64,000 nt of DNA from Janthinobacterium agaricidamnosum (lineage in GTDB: Bacteria > Pseudomonadota > Gammaproteobacteria > Burkholderiales > Burkholderiaceae_D), in assembly GCF_003667705.1 (NCBI RefSeq), contig NZ_CP033019.1, positions 4,898,001 through 4,962,000 on the forward strand, written 5' to 3'. Shown in pieces: positions 41,249 through 48,669 of the stretch (position 1 is its first letter; each line of letters starts with the position of its first letter). The translations under genes and the position numbers were made by a program. The notes under the pieces were generated by a model. That model did no database searches. It worked only from the letters and a program-made list of their open reading frames with translations, and was not told the origin of the DNA.

Positions 41249-41626
41249 ATGCCTGAAAAAACCGTTGCTGAAAAAATGTATGTAAAAAATGCCAGAGCCC
41301 TGGCCGTGCTCAATGACGGCGGCGAGCATGCCGCCCTGCTGGCGCAGTTGCCGGCGGAGCGGCGGGTGAGCGAAGGAAAAAACGCCGACTGGCTACTGCT
41401 GTTCGCGCGCAGCCGCGCGGAACTGGAGCAGTTCCTGCCGGCGGCGCAGGCGCGGCTGGCGCCCGGCGGCGCGGTCTGGGTGGCGTACCGCAAGGGTGGC
41501 ATCAAGGCGGGCAGCGATATCCACCGCGACGATATTCGCCTGTATGCGCAGGCAACAGGTCTCGACAGCGTGGCGATGATCGCCATCGACAGCGAGTGGT
41601 CGGCGCTGCGCCTGAAGCAGGTTTAA
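41249..41626 (+). CDS. Small hypothetical protein, DUF3052-like
   Basis: A 125-residue soluble protein starting MPEKTVAEKMYVKNARALAV. Alternating strand/helix pattern and a GGAVWVAYRKGG stretch recall the DUF3052 family, whose members have no known biochemical role. The ATG at 41249 has no clear ribosome site. The frame is open further upstream but enters the operator-rich gap. It may share control with the PadR gene across the divergent region. It stops 6 bp before the convergent queG stop. Confidence 0.65.
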   Translation: MPEKTVAEKMYVKNARALAVLNDGGEHAALLAQLPAERRVSEGKNADWLLLFARSRAELEQFLPAAQARLAPGGAVWVAYRKGGIKAGSDIHRDDIRLYAQATGLDSVAMIAIDSEWSALRLKQV

Positions 41627-41632
41627 AAAACG

Positions 41633-42724
41633 CTAGGCGATGCCGTGCAGCGCCAGCGCCCATTCGACGTGTTCGCGCACGATGGCCGACGGATGCGCGC
41701 GGCGCGACAGCAGGGCCGCGACGATGTCGGCCTGGCCCCGGGCCTTGGCGGCCGCGTTGCCCATGCCGACGGCCAGGTTGCGCAGCCAGCGTTCGTGGCC
41801 GATGCGGCGGATCGCGCTGCCTTCCATGCGGCGGTTGAATTCCTCTTCCGTCCAGGCGAACAGCTCCACCATGCCGGCGCTGCCCAGGCTGTGGCGCTCG
41901 TCGAAGTCGGGCACGACGGCGCGCTGGGCGAACTTGTTCCACGGGCAGACGGTCTGGCAATCGTCGCAGCCGTACACCTTGTTGCCGATCAGGGGGCGCA
42001 TCTCGACGGGAATCGCGCCCTTCAGCTCAATCGTCAGGTAGGAGATGCAGCGCCGCGCGTCAAGCTGGTACGGCCCCAGGATGGCTTGCGTCGGGCACAC
42101 CGTGATGCACGCCGAGCACTGGCCGCAGCGCGGGGTCTCGGGCGGGTCGACGGGCAGCGGCACGTCGATGAGGATCTCGCCGAGGAAAAAGAAGGAACCG
42201 CCCTGGCGGTTGATCAGCAAAGTGTGCTTGCCGCGCCAGCCCAGGCCACCCTTTTGCGCCAGCTCGACTTCCATCACGGGCGCCGAATCGCTGAAGACGC
42301 GGTAGCCGAAGTCGCCGATCTCGCCCTTGATGCGCTCGGCCAGCTGCTGCAGGCGCGAACGCATCACCTTGTGATAGTCGCGGCCCCGCGCATACACGGA
42401 GATCACGGCCGCCGCGGGGTCGGCGTCGCGCGCCGCCTCGTGCGCGCGCCAGTCGGGGCCCAAGGCCGGCGGCAGGTAGTTCATGCGCGCGCTGATGGCG
42501 CGCACCGTGCCCGGCACCAGTTCGGCCGGGCGCGCGCGCTTCATGCCGTGGCTGGCCATGTAATCCATTTCGCCGTGATACCCTGCATCGAGCCAGGCCT
42601 GCAAGGGCGCTTCCATGTGCGACAGGTCCACGTCGGCGATGCGCACCTCGGCAAAACCCAGCTCACGCCCCCATTCCTTGATGGTGCGCGCCAGGACGGC
42701 GAGATCGGTGGTGGTGGCGGACAT
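41633..42724 (-). CDS. queG: Epoxyqueuosine reductase QueG
   Basis: A cobalamin- and Fe-S-dependent enzyme performing the last step of queuosine synthesis on tRNA. The 363 residues include the two [4Fe-4S] motifs, CGQCSACITVCP and CDDCQTVCPWN with the separate Cys of RRCIS, and the C-terminal HEAT-like repeat region (RRIGHERWLRNLAVGMGNA). It is complete. It is divergent from tsaE across 78 bp. Confidence 0.96.
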   Translation of the reverse strand: MSATTTDLAVLARTIKEWGRELGFAEVRIADVDLSHMEAPLQAWLDAGYHGEMDYMASHGMKRARPAELVPGTVRAISARMNYLPPALGPDWRAHEAARDADPAAAVISVYARGRDYHKVMRSRLQQLAERIKGEIGDFGYRVFSDSAPVMEVELAQKGGLGWRGKHTLLINRQGGSFFFLGEILIDVPLPVDPPETPRCGQCSACITVCPTQAILGPYQLDARRCISYLTIELKGAIPVEMRPLIGNKVYGCDDCQTVCPWNKFAQRAVVPDFDERHSLGSAGMVELFAWTEEEFNRRMEGSAIRRIGHERWLRNLAVGMGNAAAKARGQADIVAALLSRRAHPSAIVREHVEWALALHGIA

Positions 42725-42802
42725 AGGGGACTTTACGGAAAACGGCAGGCGCGCGGGCGGTTACAATGACAGCAGCCTCCATTTTATGCGATACGGAAGA
42801 TC

Positions 42803-43291
42803 ATGACCGAACACTTCACAGCCCACCTCCACGACGAAGCCGGCACCGCCGCGCTGGGCGCCGCGCTGGCGCGCGCGCTGGCGCCGGGCCTGGCGATCTA
42901 CCTGCACGGCGACCTGGGCGCCGGCAAGACGGCCCTCACGCGCGCCCTGCTGCACGCGGCCGGCCACGCGGGCCACGTCAAAAGCCCCACCTACACCTTG
43001 TCCGAACCGTACACGGTGCGGCTCGACGGCCAGAGCGTCAACGTCATCCACTTCGACCTGTACCGCATGGGCAGTGCCGAGGAATTCCTCGACGCGGGCT
43101 TCCGCGAAGACTTCGACGGGCGCAATATCTGCATCGTCGAATGGCCGGAAAAAGCCGAACCGGTGCTGCCGCCTGCCGACCTGAATATTTATTTGAACGT
43201 TGCGGGTACAGGACGTGATGTAGAATTGCAAGCGTCTTCTGAATTGGGTCTGTCATGCCTTCACCGTCTCAAATTCGCCCCGAACCTTTGA
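42803..43291 (+). CDS. tsaE: tRNA t6A-modification ATPase TsaE
   Basis: A P-loop ATPase partner of TsaB/TsaD in threonylcarbamoyladenosine formation. The 162 residues contain the Walker A GDLGAGKT near residue 36, the switch VKSPTYTL and the Walker B-like VIHFDLYR. A conserved EWPEKAE follows. Its last 37 bases overlap the start of amiC in another frame. TsaE next to an AmiC-type amidase is a common proteobacterial arrangement. Confidence 0.95.
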   Translation: MTEHFTAHLHDEAGTAALGAALARALAPGLAIYLHGDLGAGKTALTRALLHAAGHAGHVKSPTYTLSEPYTVRLDGQSVNVIHFDLYRMGSAEEFLDAGFREDFDGRNICIVEWPEKAEPVLPPADLNIYLNVAGTGRDVELQASSELGLSCLHRLKFAPNL

Positions 43292-44652
43292 TCTCCTCGC
43301 CCATCACCCGGCGCACGGTGCTCAAGGCCGGCGGCACCCTGCTGTTGTCCGTGTTCGCGCCCATGTCGGCGATGGCGGCGCAAATTCTCGCCGTGCGCGT
43401 CTGGCCGGCCGAGGACTACACGCGCGTCACCCTGGAAAACGACAGCATCCTCAAGGCGACCCACTTCATCGTCAAGGACCCGGAACGGCTGGTGGTCGAC
43501 ATCGAAGGACTGGAACTCAATCCCACCTTGAAGGGCCTGGTGGCGAAGATCCAGTCGAACGACCCGTACATCAAGCAGGTGCGCGTGGGCCAGAACCGGC
43601 CCAATGTCGTGCGCCTCGTGTTCGACCTGAAGGAGGAAGTCACGCCGCAGCTGTTTACCCTGCCGCCGGCCGGCTCCTACAACCACCGCCTGATCTTCGA
43701 CCTGTATCCCGTGCGCGAGCCGGACCTGATCGCGCAGATGATCGAAAAGGGCGACTGGTCGAGCGACCCCGCCAAGCCGCCTATGGCCGACACGCATACG
43801 CCGCCGCCCGCGCTGCCGCTGCCCGAGAGCGGCAAGCCGCCCGTGGCCGCCGTGACGCCGCCGGCGCCCACCGTGCCGCCCGTGCCCGAACTGCGTCCGG
43901 AACAGCGCCCCGAAGCGCGCCCCCTGCCGGGCCAGAAAGTGGTGCGCATGATTACCATCGCGCTCGATCCGGGCCACGGCGGCGAAGACCCGGGCGCCAT
44001 GGGCAGCCGGGGCAGCCGCGAAAAAGACGTGGTGCTGGCCATCGCCAAGCGCCTCAAGACCAAGCTGGAATTGCAGCCGAACATGCGCGTCATGCTCACG
44101 CGCGACGCCGACTTTTTCGTCCCGCTGGGCATGCGCGTGGAAAAGGCGCGCAAGGTGCAGGCCGACCTGTTCGTCTCGATCCACGCCGACGCCTTCATCC
44201 AGCCGACGGCGCGCGGCTCGTCTGTCTTCGTGCTGTCCGAAAAGGGCGCCACCTCGACGGCCGCGCGCTGGCTGGCCAACAAGGAAAACCAGGCCGACCT
44301 GATCGGCGGCGTGAACGTGAAGAACCACGACAAGCAGCTGGCCAGCGTGCTGCTCGACCTGTCGACGACGGCGCAGATCAATGACAGCATGAAGCTGGGC
44401 AAGGCCGTGCTGCGCGAAATCGGCGGCATCAACCGCCTGCACAAGGGTTCCGTCGAGCAGGCCGGCTTCGCCGTGCTCAAAGCGCCGGACATCCCGTCCA
44501 TCCTGATCGAGACGGCCTTCATCTCGAATCCGGAGGAAGAAGCCAAGCTGACCGACAACGGCTACCAGGACCAGATGGCCGACGCCATCGTCACGGGCAT
44601 CAAGAATTATTTTGCGAAGAATCCGCCGCTGGCGAAAAGCCGTTTGACCTGA
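43255..44652 (+). CDS. amiC: N-acetylmuramoyl-L-alanine amidase AmiC
   Basis: A periplasmic amidase that cuts the stem peptide from septal peptidoglycan during daughter-cell separation. The 465 residues begin with a twin-arginine signal (TRRTVLKAGG at 18-27). An AMIN domain (about 45-155), a Pro-rich linker (about 170-225) and an Amidase_3 domain follow. The zinc ligands are in LDPGHGGEDPG and SIHADAF, with the catalytic Glu in LIETAFISN. The ATG lies inside tsaE (37-base overlap) with no clear ribosome site, so translation may depend on tsaE. Confidence 0.93.
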   Translation: MPSPSQIRPEPLISSPITRRTVLKAGGTLLLSVFAPMSAMAAQILAVRVWPAEDYTRVTLENDSILKATHFIVKDPERLVVDIEGLELNPTLKGLVAKIQSNDPYIKQVRVGQNRPNVVRLVFDLKEEVTPQLFTLPPAGSYNHRLIFDLYPVREPDLIAQMIEKGDWSSDPAKPPMADTHTPPPALPLPESGKPPVAAVTPPAPTVPPVPELRPEQRPEARPLPGQKVVRMITIALDPGHGGEDPGAMGSRGSREKDVVLAIAKRLKTKLELQPNMRVMLTRDADFFVPLGMRVEKARKVQADLFVSIHADAFIQPTARGSSVFVLSEKGATSTAARWLANKENQADLIGGVNVKNHDKQLASVLLDLSTTAQINDSMKLGKAVLREIGGINRLHKGSVEQAGFAVLKAPDIPSILIETAFISNPEEEAKLTDNGYQDQMADAIVTGIKNYFAKNPPLAKSRLT

Positions 44653-44666
44653 CATGAAAGCCTAGC

Positions 44667-45503
44667 ATGAGCAACAGCACCTTTGGCCAGTTGCCGGCCG
44701 TGACCATCCGCGCCGCCGATGGCGCGCAGGCGACCGTCACCCTGTACGGCGGCCACCTGGTCTCGTGGCAAACCAGCGACGGCCAGGAGCGCCTGTTCTG
44801 CAGCCGCGATTCCGCCCTCGACGGCAGCCGCGCCATCCGTGGCGGCGTGCCCGTGATCTTCCCCCAGTTCGGCGCGCGCGGCACGGGCATGCGCCACGGC
44901 TTTGCGCGCGTGGCGACCTGGCAGCTGGAATCGACGGGCGACACCGATGGGGCCGCATGGGCGCAATTCATCCTGCAGCACACGGACCTGCCGGAGGCGA
45001 TCGCCGCCAGCTGGCCCTGGGCCTTCACCCTGCGCCTGCGCGTGGCGGTGCAAGGCCAATCGCTGGAACTGCACCTGTCCGTGCACAACACGGGCGAACA
45101 GGCGTTTCCGTTCTCGGCCGCCCTGCACAGCTATTTTGCGATCGAACGATTGAGCGAGGCCCGCGTTGGCGGCCTGCAGCGCGTGCGCTATTCGGACGAG
45201 ACGCCGCAAGATGCCTTGCAGGCGGAAGAGGAGCTGCAATTTTTGGACAAGCTGGACCGCATCTATTACCAGTTGCCGGGCGCCCTGACCCTGCAGTCCG
45301 GCCGCCATACGCTGCGCCTGGAGCAGCAGGGCTTCACGGATGCCGTCGTGTGGAACCCCGGCGCGCAGGACGCGGCCGCCCTGCCCGACCTGGGCGACGA
45401 CGAGTACCAGCGCTTCATCTGCATCGAGCCTGCCCTGATCCAGCCCGACCTGCTGGCCGCCGGCGCCGAATGGACCGGCCGCCAGCGCCTGGAATTCGTT
45501 TAA
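44667..45503 (+). CDS. D-hexose-6-phosphate mutarotase / aldose-1-epimerase-like (YeaD)
   Basis: A 278-residue galactose-mutarotase-fold protein. YeaD-type landmarks are present: GGVPVIFPQFG with the preceding Arg, the MRHGFARVATW His, LHSYFAI with the second catalytic His, and a C-terminal FICIEPALI supplying the catalytic Glu. These enzymes interconvert alpha and beta anomers of hexose phosphates. It lies 14 bp after amiC on the same strand and overlaps the convergent carbonic anhydrase stop by four bases. Confidence 0.88.
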   Translation: MSNSTFGQLPAVTIRAADGAQATVTLYGGHLVSWQTSDGQERLFCSRDSALDGSRAIRGGVPVIFPQFGARGTGMRHGFARVATWQLESTGDTDGAAWAQFILQHTDLPEAIAASWPWAFTLRLRVAVQGQSLELHLSVHNTGEQAFPFSAALHSYFAIERLSEARVGGLQRVRYSDETPQDALQAEEELQFLDKLDRIYYQLPGALTLQSGRHTLRLEQQGFTDAVVWNPGAQDAAALPDLGDDEYQRFICIEPALIQPDLLAAGAEWTGRQRLEFV

Positions 45504-46531
45504 TTCGATTCCTTGATGATGCGTCCGTTACCGGCTTGCACCGGGCGCGCATTGAGCGGATACAAACGGCTGAACAGCGCCATCTGCGCCGGCGAAGCCT
45601 GCACCGGCTGCTTCATCACCAGCCACAGCACGCCCTCGCTGCACGGCGGCGAAGTCAGCGATCCCATATACGTGTAGTAGTCGCGCCGCGCCGGCAGCAT
45701 CTCGGCGGGATCGAGCAGGATGGTCGGCTGCATGGTGTCGAATTTTTCCAGCGGCAGGTTGTTCCACACGGTCTGGATGGTCGCTTGCGGCGCGCCCCGC
45801 TCCAGCAGCAGCGCCAGCACCGCCAGCCGGCCTTCCGCATCGCGATGCACCAGGTGCACCACCATTTCGAATGCCTTGCCATTGATGCGCTCTTCGGACG
45901 GACGGTGGAAATGGAATTGCTGCAGCTCGAACATGCGGTTCTGCACCGTGATGTAATTGCCGCCGCTCACGCCCACCTGCACCGTGTGGCCGTTGTCGAC
46001 CACATTGAACGACGACGGGTGGTAGTCAAAGCTGATCTGCTCGAGCTCGACCTTCATGCCATCGCGGATATCGATCGGCGACTGGCGGTTGCCATTGCCG
46101 CACTTGGCCCAGTCGACATTGATCTTGCTCCAGTTGGCCGGACCACTCTCCCCCTCGTACGACCAGTGCGTGCCGCGCGCCACGGGCGGCGGTGGCGGCG
46201 GCGCGGCCTTCACCACGGCGGCCCGCTTGGCGCGGGCGGCGGCGCGGGCCGCCTGGGTGGCGCGCATTTCCGCCAGGCGCGCCGCGATGCGTTCGGACAG
46301 GTCGACTTCGGCCGCTTCTTCCTTCTCGCGCGCCGTGGGCGCGACGACGACAGGCGCCTTGGCCTCCTTGCCCTTCACCGATTCGGTCAGGGTTTTCATG
46401 GCGGCCGCACGCGCCGACGCCGACATCGGCGCGGAGGCGGCCGCGCTCGCCGAAGCGGGGGCATCTTTGGCGCTTGCCATGGCCGCCATCGCGGCAAGGC
46501 TGCAAGCTAACAGGGCGCTCAAATGTCGCAT
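45500..46531 (-). CDS. Alpha-class carbonic anhydrase, exported
   Basis: A 343-residue protein with a signal peptide (cleavage near MASA-KD). Residues about 25-120 are an Ala/Lys/Glu-rich helical stretch ending in a PPPPPP run, and the rest is a complete alpha-carbonic anhydrase domain. Zinc ligands lie in LQQFHFHRPSEE and the MVVHLVH strand; QSPIDI and SLTSPPCSEGVLW are further signatures. It hydrates CO2 in the periplasm. The long charged N-terminal insertion is unusual for the family. The ATG at 46531 starts the signal peptide; the frame is open further upstream without coding character. Confidence 0.9.
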   Translation of the reverse strand: MRHLSALLACSLAAMAAMASAKDAPASASAAASAPMSASARAAAMKTLTESVKGKEAKAPVVVAPTAREKEEAAEVDLSERIAARLAEMRATQAARAAARAKRAAVVKAAPPPPPPVARGTHWSYEGESGPANWSKINVDWAKCGNGNRQSPIDIRDGMKVELEQISFDYHPSSFNVVDNGHTVQVGVSGGNYITVQNRMFELQQFHFHRPSEERINGKAFEMVVHLVHRDAEGRLAVLALLLERGAPQATIQTVWNNLPLEKFDTMQPTILLDPAEMLPARRDYYTYMGSLTSPPCSEGVLWLVMKQPVQASPAQMALFSRLYPLNARPVQAGNGRIIKESN

Positions 46532-46630
46532 GGAAATCCAGAAAGTGAGAATACCTTCTGGTTTACGGCTGGAAAGCAACAAAACTTGAATCAGCGCAGG
46601 CGTAATACAGAAACAACGGAGAGAAAAACG

Positions 46631-46680
46631 GGATCCGGGGCCGGCTGCGGGCTGTGCCGCAGCGCGCTTGCCCCGGATCC
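46631..46680 (-). terminator. Terminator downstream of dedA
   Basis: A 10-bp outer stem, GGATCCGGGG (46631-46640) with CCCCGGATCC (46671-46680), encloses an inner 7-bp stem GCTGCGG/CCGCAGC. On the minus strand it is followed by CGTTTTTC. It begins about nine bases past the dedA stop. Confidence 0.8.
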
Positions 46681-46688
46681 ATGCGGCC

Positions 46689-47339
46689 TTACGCCGACTT
46701 GCCGACCATGCGCTTGTAGAGTTTCCACAAGCCGCCCAGTACCACCGGCACGACCGCGGCGCCGACACCGATCAGCACGATCAAGGTCAGGTGGTCGCGG
46801 ATCCACGGAATATTGCCGAAGAAGTAGCCCGCCGTCACCAGACCGACCACCCACAACAGGGCGCCCGTCACGTTGTACATCTGGAAGCGCGCATGCGTCA
46901 TGTCGGAAATGCCGGCCACGAACGGGGCGAAGGTGCGCACCACCGGCACGAAACGGGCCAGGATGATGGTCTTGCCGCCGTGCTTTTCAAAGAATTCATG
47001 CGTGCGGCGCATGGCATCCTTGTTGATCCAGCGGTAATCGTGGGTAAACACCCTTTGCCCGATGGCCTCGCCTATCCAGTAATTGAGCGTGTTGCCCGTG
47101 ACGGCGGCCGTCACCAGCAAGGCGATCAGCAAGCCCAGGTGCATCTGTCCCGTCGCGCAAAACGCGCCGGCGATAAACAATAAGGTATCCCCAGGGAAGA
47201 AAAACAGCACCACGAGGCCTGTCTCGCAAAAAATAATGGCAAACAGCACCGCATACACGAGGGTACCGTACTGCTCGATCAAGAGGCCCAGCGTCTTGTC
47301 GACATGCACGATCATGTCGAGGAATTGCACAAAATCCAT
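46689..47339 (-). CDS. DedA/SNARE-associated family membrane protein
   Basis: A 216-residue inner-membrane protein of the DedA (VTT) family. It has the FFPGDTLLFIAGAF re-entrant motif, the ILARFVPVVRTFAPFVAGI segment with conserved Arg residues and a terminal helix. DedA members act in undecaprenyl phosphate or phospholipid recycling and in proton-motive-force maintenance. The ATG at 47339 begins MDFVQFLDMI, the family start; sequence further upstream is spacer. It is a monocistronic gene with its own terminator. Confidence 0.9.
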   Translation of the reverse strand: MDFVQFLDMIVHVDKTLGLLIEQYGTLVYAVLFAIIFCETGLVVLFFFPGDTLLFIAGAFCATGQMHLGLLIALLVTAAVTGNTLNYWIGEAIGQRVFTHDYRWINKDAMRRTHEFFEKHGGKTIILARFVPVVRTFAPFVAGISDMTHARFQMYNVTGALLWVVGLVTAGYFFGNIPWIRDHLTLIVLIGVGAAVVPVVLGGLWKLYKRMVGKSA

Positions 47340-47587
47340 ATATTTTTCCCTAAAGGTAGCGGCGGAATCATACACCACCCGGCCAGCGCAACGGCAGTCC
47401 CTGGGCCGATATTTCGTGATTAATTCGGCAGCGCCCTTGGCGATGTGGCATTTTAAGTAAAGGTTAAGGAAACGCCATATCGGCAGGCAACTGCCAGGAT
47501 TGCCATCTGCAATGTTTTTACAGCGAAATATTGCCATTCCGGTATACACTTTCTCCACGGCGCAACCCGCGCCCACCAGGAGAAAAC

Positions 47588-48526
47588 ATGTATCGACACC
47601 CATTGAGCGGCCTGACCATGGCCACCGTACTGGGCCTTGCACATCTGACGGCCCACGCAGCCCCTGTCCAGATCAAGGCGCCCGCCGAACTGCCCGCCAA
47701 GGCAACCTTGGCCGACGTGATCAAGGCCTCGAAACCGTCCGACTGGCGTGCGCTGGACCCGGACAACACCCTGTACCTGGACATTCCCGCCGGCCGCGTG
47801 GTGATCGAACTGGCGCCCGACTTCGCACCGAAGCACGTGGCCAACATCAAGGCCCTGGTGGACGAACAGTATTACGACGGCCTGGCCATCACGCGCGCGC
47901 AGGACAACTGGGTGGCGCAGTGGGGCGATCCGAACGAGAAAAATCCCAAGCCCATCCAGCACGCCCAGCGCACCCTGCCCGGCGAATTCACCGTGCCATT
48001 GAAAAACATCAAGAGCTTCACGCGCCTGCCGGACGTTGACGGCTATGCGCCGCAGGTCGGCCATTCGAACGGTTTTCCATCCGCGCGCGACCCGAAAACC
48101 GGCACGGCCTGGCTCACGCATTGCTATGCCACCGTGGGCGTGGGCCGCGACAGCGCCAGCGACAGCGGCGGCGGCACCGAGCTGTACGCCGTCATCGGCC
48201 AGTCGCCGCGCCACCTGGACCGCGACATCACGGTCGTCGGCCGGGTCGTCTCCGGCATGCCATTGCTGTCCACCCTGCCGCGCGGCACGGCGCCCATGGG
48301 CTTTTACGATAGCCCCGAGAAAAACGTGCCGATCAAGTCCATCCGCCTGGCCGCCAGCGTGCCACCGGAGCAGCGCAGCAACCTGGAAGTGATGCGTACC
48401 GACAGCGCCGCCTACCAGGCCGTGCTGGAAGCCCAGCGCCACCGCGGCGGCCCGTGGAGCAAGGTCACGGCCGGCCACGTCGACCTGTGCAATGCGCCGA
48501 TACCGGTGCGGGAGGTGGGGAAGTAA
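47588..48526 (+). CDS. Exported cyclophilin-type peptidyl-prolyl isomerase
   Basis: A 312-residue protein with a signal peptide (cleavage near AHA-AP). The cyclophilin core appears as [20 protein letters not shown], then a divergent active-site strand [16 protein letters not shown] and GTEYA-like [10 protein letters not shown]. The N- and C-terminal extensions are longer than in PpiA. AGGAG lies seven bases before the ATG. Isomerase activity may be reduced, because the usual active-site Arg/Phe/Gln pattern is altered. It is divergent from dedA across 248 bp. Confidence 0.8.
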   Translation: MYRHPLSGLTMATVLGLAHLTAHAAPVQIKAPAELPAKATLADVIKASKPSDWRALDPDNTLYLDIPAGRVVIELAPDFAPKHVANIKALVDEQYYDGLAITRAQDNWVAQWGDPNEKNPKPIQHAQRTLPGEFTVPLKNIKSFTRLPDVDGYAPQVGHSNGFPSARDPKTGTAWLTHCYATVGVGRDSASDSGGGTELYAVIGQSPRHLDRDITVVGRVVSGMPLLSTLPRGTAPMGFYDSPEKNVPIKSIRLAASVPPEQRSNLEVMRTDSAAYQAVLEAQRHRGGPWSKVTAGHVDLCNAPIPVREVGK

Positions 48527-48541
48527 ATAGGGACCAAGGCT

Positions 48542-48655
48542 GGGGTCAGACCCCCGGGTACGTTGGCGCCAAATTTTGTGTTAACGGTGTTGAGGGTCTG
48601 ACCCCAAGTACGTTGGCGCGACGCTTTGCGTAGGCGGCGTTGCGGGTCTGACCCC
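48542..48655. repeat. Two 50-bp tandem repeats ending in GGGTCTGACCCC
   Basis: Two units with an exact 50-bp period share GTACGTTGGCGC (48558-48569 and 48608-48619) and end in GGGTCTGACCCC (48594-48605 and 48644-48655). An inverted GGGGTCAGACCC (48542-48553) caps the left side. The centres of the units differ, so they are diverged copies of one element. Confidence 0.75.
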
Positions 48656-48657
48656 GG

Positions 48658-48663
48658 TATAAT
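48658..48663 (+). promoter_or_regulatory. Consensus -10 hexamer directly before mutL
   Basis: A perfect TATAAT sits six bases before the mutL ATG, immediately after the repeat, with no ribosome site in between. Transcription would begin at or next to the ATG, suggesting a leaderless mRNA. No good -35 at 16-18 bp is seen. Confidence 0.4.
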
Positions 48664-48669
48664 TACCGC

